Part shown: piece by piece, positions 18,090 to 24,267 of the stretch
How the letters are laid out: each line of letters starts with the position of its first letter
Position numbering within the stretch: position 1 is the stretch's first letter
DNA from: [Flexibacter] sp. ATCC 35103
GTDB lineage: Bacteria; Bacteroidota; Bacteroidia; Flavobacteriales; Flavobacteriaceae
Direction: 5' to 3'
DNA length: 43,175 nt
NCBI RefSeq assembly: GCF_001975985.1
Contig: NZ_MTQF01000006.1
Span: 340,071-383,245 of the forward strand
Notes under the pieces: generated by a model
Told to the model about the DNA's origin: nothing
Databases searched by the model: none
The model's input: the letters and a program-made list of their open reading frames with translations, nothing else
Program-made: the position numbers and the translations under genes

Positions 18090-18728
18090 TTATAATGATG
18101 AAACTGTATACCAGTTTACACCATCTGATTGTAAGGTAACTTTAAGAGTTCCACCGGTTGCAGCATAATATGCTGTGGCCAGTTCGCTTCTACTAAATGT
18201 GTCTGAATAGATAACCGGAAGATTAAACTTTACTGTAACTTCATCACCGGCATTATTGGTAATATTCGCTTGGTTAATCACTAGAATTCGACCTTTGCTT
18301 GTAACCGCATCAGGTAAATTAATTGTTATATCCTCCGTCATTTGAGAAGCTATAATTGTGTAATCTGCAGCGGCGATAGTGTAATTGCTGTTTATTACTT
18401 TAATATCCATTACATTACCAGTCGAACTTGAAGTATCGCCTTCGGCAATTCTTACCCATTTAATACCATTCCAGTAATAAAAACCAGGTGTAATATCATT
18501 TTTATCACTTTTATTGTAAACTAACAAACTTGTTGCAGCAACTCCCGGAATCGGACTCTGCGAAGTTGTACTGGTCAGTTCAATTCTGGGTATAAGAAGA
18601 CCTCTGATACTGGAAGTAATATCTAATTGGGACGAATTATCAGGGTTAGATGTCCCGATTCCTGTTTGTGCGTTTGCTTGCTTTAACCCTAAAAGCAAGA
18701 TTGCTAATGCTAAGTATTTTATATTCAT
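18090..18728 (-). CDS. Small secreted protein with shared N-terminal head block
   Basis: A 212-residue exported protein. The signal peptide (MNIKYLALAILLLG...ANAQ) is followed by T-G-I-G-T-S-N-P-D-N-S-S-Q-L-D-I and G-L-L-I-P-R-I, then L-L-V-Y-N-K and F-Y-Y-W-N-G-I-K-W-V-R-I. These motifs recur in the two next genes upstream. The C-terminal half is beta-rich (Y-T-I-I-A-S-Q-M-T-E-D-I-T-I-N-L-P), resembling the C-terminal part of the 535-residue neighbour, where P-D/A-A/V-T is again followed by a K-G/V-x-x-V-I-N/K pattern. There is no collagen stretch here, so it looks like the minimal member of the set. Such modules are common in Bacteroidota surface proteins and recall phage tail-fibre heads, but function is unknown. 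Transcribed from promoter copy D. Confidence 0.8.
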   Translation of the reverse strand: MNIKYLALAILLLGLKQANAQTGIGTSNPDNSSQLDITSSIRGLLIPRIELTSTTSQSPIPGVAATSLLVYNKSDKNDITPGFYYWNGIKWVRIAEGDTSSSTGNVMDIKVINSNYTIAAADYTIIASQMTEDITINLPDAVTSKGRILVINQANITNNAGDEVTVKFNLPVIYSDTFSRSELATAYYAATGGTLKVTLQSDGVNWYTVSSL

Positions 18729-18745
18729 GTTTATAATTTAATTCG

Positions 18746-18809
18746 CAAATATAATCTTACAACTAGTCTGATTATAGCCATATAAGTTTTCTGAATAGTA
18801 GAATAAGAC
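18746..18809 (-). promoter_or_regulatory. Promoter with paired half-site operator (copy D)
   Basis: The -7 box TATATTTG (18753-18746, minus) lies only 17 bases before the ATG at 18728. Half-sites AAGTT (18784-18788) and AAGAC (18805-18809) are 21 bp apart, with the proximal start 31 bp from the box end. No TTTG is seen at the -33 distance. The rest of 18810-19215 shows no gene. Confidence 0.7.
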
Positions 18810-19215
18810 AAAGTTTTGACTTAATCTGAAAAATCAATTTATAAATATTATAATGACAAGTACAACAAGGTATTGAGGAAATAATTTGTGTAGATTTTAT
18901 AAATAGTCAAGTCTATTTATGACTTCGACATAATGTTGTTAATTTAAAAAAATTAAATGGTTATATAGATTTAGTAATTTAGTCAGTATGTAAATTAAAC
19001 CTATCGATTTCTATAAAGGAAAAATCAGATAGTGGGTCACTTGATGAGATTAGTTCTTTATGAAATTGACAAAATGAGAGCTACTTTTTACTCATAGATT
19101 TAAAACATTTTTTCACTAATAGCAATCGATCAAACTAAATTAATTGTAATATATTAATTAGTAAAATTTATATTTTGTCTATGAAAATTATCAAAAAGTA
19201 GTATTATTAGAATTG

Positions 19216-19252
19216 CATAAAAAAAGCCACATGTTTCACAACTGTAGCTTTT
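19216..19252 (-). terminator. Terminator after the short collagen-like gene
   Basis: A hairpin pairing AAAAGC-x-ACA with TGT-x-GCTTTT (19222-19252, one mismatch, 11-nt loop), followed on the minus strand by a seven-base T run. It lies 155 bp after the stop of the gene at 19407-20237. Confidence 0.65.
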
Positions 19253-19406
19253 AACTGGTCCTTTATTATATAAAGTTGAATTCTTTTTTACAACCCAAAT
19301 TGATATTAGTCTGTAGAAGATTTTTAAAACTTCATATTAAAATATAGCAAATCAATATTATTACATAAAGAATACAAAGTTTAATTTCCCTTTTGACTTC
19401 ATCTAA

Positions 19407-20237
19407 TTAATTCTGAGAAATAATGTATATGTTTGCACCTAGTGGATGTTGATTATTATTCACAATTGTTAAAGTTGTCCCCGACTTAGTAATGGTAAAA
19501 TCATAGCGGTCAACGCTACTGTATGAACAAGTATTACTATTTGCATAAGCAGTTAATTTTATAGAATTACTAGCTAGATAAGTAACAGAAAAAGGTACAT
19601 TTTCTGCGCTTCCCCCAAGAAATACAAGTAAATCACCGCTCGAAACAAATGAAGCTATTGAATTATAAGTCATTCCAGGGCAACGACTATTCGTCGCAAC
19701 ATTAATATTAGTTATTAGATTAGAATTTTTCAAAGTTATTTGTCCAGAACTATTGTTAGGTGATACATTTATATTATATGTTGTCCCTGCTGTATATGTT
19801 GTCTCTGCGCCTCCTGACCCTGACCCAGAATCCCCTTTGTCTCCCCTCTCTCCTTTAGCACCTGGTGCACCAGCAATTCCTGGGTTTCCCTTTTCTCCTT
19901 TTAAACTTGCTTTTTGTGTATCTGTAAGTGCATCAAAAGTTGATTCATCACTTCTTGCCATTCTAATCCACTGAGTTCCATCCCAGTAATAAAATCCTGG
20001 TGTAACATCGTTTATAGTTGCAATATTATAGACCAATAAACTTGTCGCAGCTTCTTTTACAGGTGCCTGTATTTTTGTACTGTTTAAAGATATTCTGGGC
20101 AAAAGAATCCCTTTTTTACTTGAACTAACATCCAATTGTGCCGAATTTTCGGGATTGGAAGTTCCTATTCCCATTTGTGCGTTAACCTGCTTAAAGCCTA
20201 TAAGCATGATTAACAAAACTATGTATTTAATTTTCAT
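19407..20237 (-). CDS. Secreted collagen-like protein (short)
   Basis: A 276-residue exported protein. The signal peptide (MKIKYIVLLIMLIG...VNAQ) is followed by the shared block M-G-I-G-T-S-N-P-E-N-S-A-Q-L-D-V and G-I-L-L-P-R-I, then F-Y-Y-W-D-G-T-Q-W-I-R-M. At about 110-140 is a run of eight or so Gly-X-Y triplets (G-E-K-G-N-P-G-I-A-G-A-P-G-A-K...), charged and proline-bearing, able to form a short trimeric collagen helix. A Gly/Ser linker and a beta-rich C-terminal domain of about 125 residues follow, with two cysteines. The pattern of head, collagen stalk and tip suggests a trimeric surface fibre. No cell-wall anchor or type A/B T9SS CTD is visible, so the export route past the outer membrane is open. 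Promoter copy E lies just upstream. Confidence 0.82.
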   Translation of the reverse strand: MKIKYIVLLIMLIGFKQVNAQMGIGTSNPENSAQLDVSSSKKGILLPRISLNSTKIQAPVKEAATSLLVYNIATINDVTPGFYYWDGTQWIRMARSDESTFDALTDTQKASLKGEKGNPGIAGAPGAKGERGDKGDSGSGSGGAETTYTAGTTYNINVSPNNSSGQITLKNSNLITNINVATNSRCPGMTYNSIASFVSSGDLLVFLGGSAENVPFSVTYLASNSIKLTAYANSNTCSYSSVDRYDFTITKSGTTLTIVNNNQHPLGANIYIISQN

Positions 20238-20256
20238 AATGTGATATTTTAAAGTG

Positions 20257-20320
20257 CAAAATTACTCTGATAAAAGAGTGTTGTTTTATCCTATACGTTT
20301 TCAGAATATTATAATGCGAC
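20257..20320 (-). promoter_or_regulatory. Promoter with paired half-site operator (copy E)
   Basis: The -7 box TAATTTTG lies at 20264-20257 (minus), 20 bases before the ATG. Half-sites read ACGTT (20295-20299) and GCGAC (20316-20320), 21 bp apart. Both differ from the consensus at one or two bases, yet the 31-bp distance to the box is exact. Around them TATTCTGAAAAC matches copy D. Confidence 0.65.
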
Positions 20321-20411
20321 ATAAATTCGTAGCATTACTAAATTTTGCTTTTATGTTGTTTTTAAAATAATAACCCTAGTAAATTTTATTTATGAGTTAT
20401 AAATAAATGAA

Positions 20412-20439
20412 AAATGGAAAAGCAATTGCTTTTCCATTT
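20412..20439 (-). terminator. Perfect 28-bp palindrome terminator
   Basis: A 14-base arm AAATGGAAAAGCAA is followed directly by its complement, with no unpaired loop bases. On the minus strand it runs into a T-rich stretch. It ends the 535-residue collagen-like gene, 25 bp after the stop. Confidence 0.75.
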
Positions 20440-20464
20440 AATCACTCAAAAAAATTATGTATTT

Positions 20465-22072
20465 CTAGAATTTAGAAAGCGTTTGCCATTTTACTGTTGG
20501 TGAAATAGATTCCAAAATAATCTGGAAAGTAATATTTTGACCTACTGTTACTGTAGAACCATCATCATCAATAGTACCGCCTCCTTGTGAAGCAACAGTT
20601 ACAATAGCGTTATCATTACCATCTACTCTTTTAATAAAAAATACTTTACCAATAAGATTTTCATCAGTAACTGCAGGTAATTTTATTGCAAGGGTTCCAC
20701 TAGCCATTTTACCTGCATCAACAATAATAACATTATCATTTTCTACATTTACATCTGTATCACCTTCAACTCTTTTTATGCTCAGTTTATTGTTTACAGG
20801 ATTAGACCATCCTACTGTACCAGTTGCGTCTTTAGTTGTTAAAACCTGACCTTGATGAGCACCTCCTTTAACTTTAATTACTGCATCAGCAAATAAAATC
20901 TCTGTTCCTCCAGGAGTAATACCATCTGCTTTTACTATAGAAATAATATCTTCGTCACTAGAAGTAAGACTTCCTTTTCCTTTATTGTCATTAACTGCAA
21001 TCCAGTCAGCCTCATGGGTTCCGTCTGTACCTGGTTTTAGAATATATAGAATTCCATCTTCATTAACAACCATTCTAATACCATCTGGTACAACAGCATC
21101 TTTTCCTGGTATTCCATTGATTCCGGCTGCTCCGGCTGCTCCGTCTTTTCCACTTACAGGTATCCACTCATTACTAATTGGATCTTTTATATAAATAGTA
21201 CCGTCTTTTGTATCTACCCAAACTGTAGCATCTGCAGGGGCAGTTACTCCATCTTTTCCAGGTACTCCAGGTCCTCCGGCTAATCCGGCTGCACCATCAA
21301 CACCATCCTTGGCACTTACTAAAATCCATTCTTGTGAAATTGGGTCTTTTACATAAATTTTACCATTCTCTGTATTGATCCAAACTGTAGTATCTGCAGG
21401 AGCACTTACTCCGTCTTTTCCTGGTACTCCAGGTCCTCCGGCTAATCCGGCTGCACCATCAACACCATCTTTTCCACTAACTGAAATCCATTCCTGTGAA
21501 ATTGGATCTTTTACATAAATTTTACCATCTTCTGTATTCACCCAGATCGTAACATCTGCAGGGGCAGTTACTCCATCTTTTCCTGGTATACCAGTTCCTC
21601 CGGCTACACCATCTTTTCCGTCTTTTCCATTGATAGGTGTCCAGGTACCATCAGCATTTTTTACATACACGATACTTGTATCTGTATCTGTATAAATATA
21701 AACACCTTCTCCAATATCTCCTTTTGTGCCAGGAGCTCCTGCTTCTGCTATAGTACTACTTGAAGCTATTAAATCAGCAGAAGTTACAATTCTGTTCCAT
21801 TTACCATCAATAGCAGTCCAGTAATAGTATCCTTCAGGAAGATTACCAGCTAAATTATAAACTAATAAGCTATTAGCGCCTGCATCTAATCTTTTTATTG
21901 TAGTATTATCATTAATATCAGTTAATGTAACTCTTGGTATCAAGATACCTTTGGTTCCGGAAAGCACTTCTAACTGTGCTGCTCCATGTGGGTTATTAGT
22001 ACCTATACCTACCTGAGAATAAGCAGAGTAACATCCTAAAACAAATACTAAAGGGAGTAATCTATTCTTCAT
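20465..22072 (-). CDS. Secreted collagen-like protein with about 54-residue tandem units
   Basis: A 535-residue exported protein. The signal peptide (MKNRLLPLVFVLGC...AYSQ) precedes the shared head block V-G-I-G-T-N-N-P-H-G-A-A-Q-L-E-V, G-I-L-I-P-R-V and Y-Y-Y-W-T-A-I-D-G-K-W. Residues about 149-361 hold four to five tandem units. In each, a short Gly-X-Y run (G-K-D-G-V-D-G-A-A-G-L-A-G-G-P-G) alternates with a beta segment (T-V-W-I-N-T-E-N-G-K-I-Y-V-K-D-P-I-S). The C-terminal about 170 residues form a beta-rich tip similar in style to the 212-residue neighbour. Regular alternation of collagen and beta modules implies a segmented trimeric stalk. Driven by promoter copy F with a leader of about 70 nt and followed by a strong terminator. 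Confidence 0.85.
   Translation of the reverse strand: MKNRLLPLVFVLGCYSAYSQVGIGTNNPHGAAQLEVLSGTKGILIPRVTLTDINDNTTIKRLDAGANSLLVYNLAGNLPEGYYYWTAIDGKWNRIVTSADLIASSSTIAEAGAPGTKGDIGEGVYIYTDTDTSIVYVKNADGTWTPINGKDGKDGVAGGTGIPGKDGVTAPADVTIWVNTEDGKIYVKDPISQEWISVSGKDGVDGAAGLAGGPGVPGKDGVSAPADTTVWINTENGKIYVKDPISQEWILVSAKDGVDGAAGLAGGPGVPGKDGVTAPADATVWVDTKDGTIYIKDPISNEWIPVSGKDGAAGAAGINGIPGKDAVVPDGIRMVVNEDGILYILKPGTDGTHEADWIAVNDNKGKGSLTSSDEDIISIVKADGITPGGTEILFADAVIKVKGGAHQGQVLTTKDATGTVGWSNPVNNKLSIKRVEGDTDVNVENDNVIIVDAGKMASGTLAIKLPAVTDENLIGKVFFIKRVDGNDNAIVTVASQGGGTIDDDGSTVTVGQNITFQIILESISPTVKWQTLSKF
20990..21628 (-). repeat. In-gene tandem repeat, about 162-bp units
   Basis: Units of 48, 54 and 54 codons, followed by a diverged fourth and a partial fifth, within the 535-residue collagen-like gene. 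The two central 54-codon units are nearly identical at DNA level (for example both contain CCAGGTCCTCCGGCTAATCC on the plus strand). This implies recent duplication or recombination, so copy number may vary between strains. Confidence 0.85.
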
Positions 22073-22144
22073 AAGATTTAATCTTTATTGTTATTATTAT
22101 TTTTTTACGTGATTTATTATTTCAAATATTGTGATTTGAAAGTG

Positions 22145-22208
22145 CAAAGGTCTTACGAAATACCACCTTCGTTAGCCTGTAGAAGTTTTTATAATTGTAG
22201 ATTAAGAC
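22145..22208 (-). promoter_or_regulatory. Promoter with paired half-site operator (copy F)
   Basis: The -7 box is GACCTTTG (22152-22145, minus), so only TTTG is kept. Half-sites AAGTT (22183-22187) and AAGAC (22204-22208) are both perfect and 21 bp apart, with the proximal start 31 bp from the box end. A weak box combined with a perfect operator suggests strong dependence on an activator. Confidence 0.65.
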
Positions 22209-22451
22209 AATTATGCATTATTAGAACCAAAACACAAACAACTGCTAACCAATCACTTAAGACTATAATAAATTAAATATCAAATGCATATAATGATAAT
22301 ATCCATTAGTATTCCATTATAAAACCATTAAAATTATTAGGTGATTATAAGGGGAATAATTCTATAAATCAGAGTCACTGTGACTTATTTAGTTTAGTGG
22401 CAAAGCACATCAATGAGAATTGCATGATAGCTTTATACATTGTCAAAAAAG

Positions 22452-22485
22452 AGTAAAAAAAAAGGAGGAATTTAATTCCTCCTTT
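22452..22485 (-). terminator. Terminator of the small-peptide transcript
   Basis: A ten-base-pair stem, AAAGGAGGAA with TTCCTCCTTT (22461-22485), with a 5-nt loop, then a nine-base T run on the minus strand. No annotated large gene precedes it; the transcript from promoter copy G would end here. The flank 22209-22451 shows nothing else. Confidence 0.75.
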
Positions 22486-22568
22486 ACTTTAACTTAATTT
22501 ACTAACAAAAAAAATGGATATAATAATATGTATTTCTCTTAGAGAAACAGATTCTGTTTTATCAAAAG

Positions 22569-22673
22569 CTATTTATGAAAAAATTGAATTAAATTAAGTA
22601 CAGATAAAATAATGATCAAAATATATAACATTATTCTCGTTCCGTGCCAAATAGTATTGTTGTCTTCTTTCAT
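22569..22673 (-). CDS. 34-residue single-pass membrane peptide (candidate)
   Basis: A short frame from ATG 22673 to TAG 22571-22569. The translation starts hydrophilic (MKEDNNTIWHGTR), runs into one membrane-spanning stretch (I-M-L-Y-I-L-I-I-I-L-S-V-L-N-L-I) and ends with Q-F-F-H-K. An A-rich stretch with AAGGA precedes the ATG. It lies between promoter copy G (about 200 nt upstream) and a strong terminator, so a dedicated transcript of about 420 nt exists on paper. A second, weaker frame of 26 codons (22795-22715) precedes it. No family is recognised. Its size and topology resemble small regulatory membrane peptides or type I toxins, but nothing proves either. Confidence 0.4.
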   Translation of the reverse strand: MKEDNNTIWHGTRIMLYILIIILSVLNLIQFFHK

Positions 22674-22877
22674 TCCTTACTATCTTTAATTTCTTTAACT
22701 TCTTTTTTTATCTTTTAATTGTTGATTAGACAGTATATAGTTCCCAAAAACTTAACAACGTCTAAAATTTTTATCCTACTATAAATTAAAAACATGCTTA
22801 CATACTGCCTAAAACAACAACAAAAAAATAATTAATTATGAAACTCAATAACCTTTTCGTCAATTATATTGACGAGT

Positions 22878-22941
22878 CAAATATCATTTTAATTATTAGT
22901 TGACATTGCTCTTAGAAGTTTTTTAAATAATAGATTAAGAC
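22878..22941 (-). promoter_or_regulatory. Promoter with paired half-site operator (copy G)
   Basis: The -7 box GATATTTG lies at 22885-22878 (minus). Half-sites AAGTT (22916-22920) and AAGAC (22937-22941) are perfect, 21 bp apart, 31 bp from the box end. Just downstream of the predicted start point is a hairpin, TCGTCAA with TTGACGA (22858-22876), which could shield the 5' end of the transcript. Confidence 0.65.
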
Positions 22942-23013
22942 AATCTTTGAAATTCAAATAAGCTAATAAGAAAAAACAGGATCTGAAATAAATTTTGAAG
23001 CTCAAACATATCA

Positions 23014-23125
23014 AACAAAAAAAGAGAGAACCTAAGTTCTCTCTTTCTAAATAATCATCAAAATATTTAAAGTAGAATATTAAGAATAAAAAAAACAATT
23101 AACTTACAACCACAAACTTAATATC
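23014..23125 (-). ncRNA. Predicted small RNA from promoter copy H
   Basis: The unit runs from the predicted start point a few bases after the copy H -7 box to the T run after the hairpin at 23021-23046, giving about 110 nt. It holds no reading frame longer than a few codons from ATG. It is either a small RNA controlled by the same operator as the surface-protein genes or the relic of a lost gene. It lies directly downstream of the pectin locus and between promoters H and G. Confidence 0.4.
23021..23046 (-). terminator. Terminator of the predicted small RNA
   Basis: An 11-bp perfect stem, AAAGAGAGAAC (23021-23031) with GTTCTCTCTTT (23036-23046), with a 4-nt loop, followed by seven T on the minus strand. 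Confidence 0.75.
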
Positions 23126-23130
23126 TAATG

Positions 23131-23194
23131 CAAATCTCTGAATCATTAGAGACTCAGCTTACTCCTAAAAGTTTTTAAACTTATAGTTTAAGAC
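23131..23194 (-). promoter_or_regulatory. Promoter with paired half-site operator (copy H)
   Basis: The -7 box is GAGATTTG (23138-23131, minus). Half-sites AAGTT (23169-23173) and AAGAC (23190-23194) are perfect, 21 bp apart, and the proximal starts 31 bp from the box end. No protein-coding gene follows; the product would be the short RNA at 23014-23125. It starts 48 bp past the last stop codon of the pectin locus. Confidence 0.65.
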
Positions 23195-23241
23195 ATTATT
23201 AAAGATTATCGTTTTTAAATTGAAGTTTAGTCTAAAAGTTT

Positions 23242-23982
23242 CTACCTAATACTTTTTTTAAGTTTGTCGATAGCTGAATCCTCTAATAATCTAATTTGAT
23301 TTACTACAATTTGCGCAATAGATATGGCGCCTTTTAAAGAAAGATGTGTATCATCTGCCTTATCTTTATCATAATATGGATTTTCTCCTGCTTTAAAATG
23401 CAAATGCAATTGCTTTGATTTTTCCGGTCCGTAGGATTGTTCCAGTAATTCTGTGTAATATTCCAGGTCAATAAAAGGGACTTTGTATTCTAGAGCCACC
23501 AACCTTGTCTCTAACGGATAATCTCCGTGAGTAGGTACTAAAACTCCTTTTTCATTAAAATTACGTCTTGCAATTGAAGTCAATAATACAGGAGTTGCAC
23601 CTTTTTCACGGGTTTCCTTTACAAAACGGATCAAATTGTATCTATAACGGGTATGTGGATTTGTATATCGTGTAGAATCTTCTATTTTTTCGTCGTTATG
23701 TCCAAATTCAATAAAAACATAATCTCCTTTTTTTAGTTTTTTATAAATAGAATCCCAACGTTTTTCATTAATGAAACTTTTGGTGCTTCTGCCATTTACA
23801 GCTTTATTTTCGATCACAATATTTTCGTTAAAAAACGGCTGTAAAACTTGCGCCCATCCATGTTCAGGATTTTTGTCCGGATCTTTTTTATTTGCCATGG
23901 TAGAATCACCAATAGTATATAAAGTTGTTTTTTGAGCGAAACTGGCTGTGGTGATTAGCAGGATTATTATTAAATACTTCAT
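23242..23982 (-). CDS. Rhamnogalacturonan acetylesterase (CE12, SGNH hydrolase)
   Basis: A 246-residue exported esterase that removes acetyl groups from rhamnogalacturonan I. After a signal peptide (MKYLIIILLITTASFAQ) come the SGNH blocks: I-G-D-S-T-M with nucleophile S27, the A-V-N-G-R-S block (G64), F-G-H-N-D (N96), and D-D-T-H-L-S with D210 or D211 and H213. GDST in place of GDSL and the late D-x-x-H or D-x-H are typical of RhgT/YesT enzymes. It is the last gene of the pectin locus. The 285-bp gap upstream (23983-24267) holds repeats only, so it may be partly uncoupled from the operon. Likely acts in the periplasm or at the surface to expose the backbone to the lyases and GH28 enzymes. Confidence 0.9.
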   Translation of the reverse strand: MKYLIIILLITTASFAQKTTLYTIGDSTMANKKDPDKNPEHGWAQVLQPFFNENIVIENKAVNGRSTKSFINEKRWDSIYKKLKKGDYVFIEFGHNDEKIEDSTRYTNPHTRYRYNLIRFVKETREKGATPVLLTSIARRNFNEKGVLVPTHGDYPLETRLVALEYKVPFIDLEYYTELLEQSYGPEKSKQLHLHFKAGENPYYDKDKADDTHLSLKGAISIAQIVVNQIRLLEDSAIDKLKKSIR

Positions 23983-23996
23983 AATTAGATTGCTTG

Positions 23997-24076
23997 GATT
24001 GTTAGACTTCTTAGATGTTAGACTTCTTAGATTATTGGACTTATTTAGATTATTGGACTTTGTAGATGTTGGTCTT
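23997..24076. repeat. Short tandem repeats, 16-18 bp units
   Basis: Four and a half units in a row: GATTGTTAGACTTCTTA, GATGTTAGACTTCTTA, GATTATTGGACTTATTTA, GATTATTGGACTTTGTA and GATGTTGGTCTT. They lie in the gap before the CE12 gene. No half-site spacing of the kind seen in the operators is present. Likely replication-slippage sequence. Confidence 0.75.
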
Positions 24077-24168
24077 CAGATTGTCTGAGTTGCTATGTAT
24101 TTTACTCTATCGTTTTCTATTTCTGATCTTTTTTTACAAAGATTTATAATCATGTGTTTAATAATTTT

Positions 24169-24188
24169 AGACGCACTGCTGTGCGTCT
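24169..24188. repeat. Dispersed palindrome AGACGCAC-TGCT-GTGCGTCT
   Basis: A perfect 8-bp stem with a 4-base tip. The same palindrome occurs in inverted orientation after the LacI-type gene (43129-43148), with flanking TAGAG also shared. This is a dispersed intergenic element of the REP type. Confidence 0.75.
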
Positions 24189-24267
24189 CTACGGAAAATC
24201 TTTGTGTCTTTGCACCTTTTTACTTTTTACCTTCCTTTTACTTTTACTTTTTACCTAACAAAAAGAA

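Noticed and set aside
20990..21628. Regular repeats considered as a CRISPR-like array
   Set aside because: The repeats are in frame, encode Gly-X-Y and beta units, and lie inside a gene with signal peptide and terminator.
22341..22384. Weak operator-like text and the palindrome AGTCACTGTGACT
   Set aside because: Half-sites do not match at the 21-bp distance and no -7 box fits. The palindrome is short and has no gene context.
22641..22660. GTGCCA-containing text tested as a minus-strand sigma-54 promoter
   Set aside because: No GC dinucleotide at the required 10-base distance from the CC.
22889..23098. A 69-codon minus-strand frame, rich in Phe and Leu
   Set aside because: It starts at a non-ATG codon, reads through the terminator hairpin at 23021-23046 and covers promoter copy G. 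Composition reflects AT-rich intergenic DNA.
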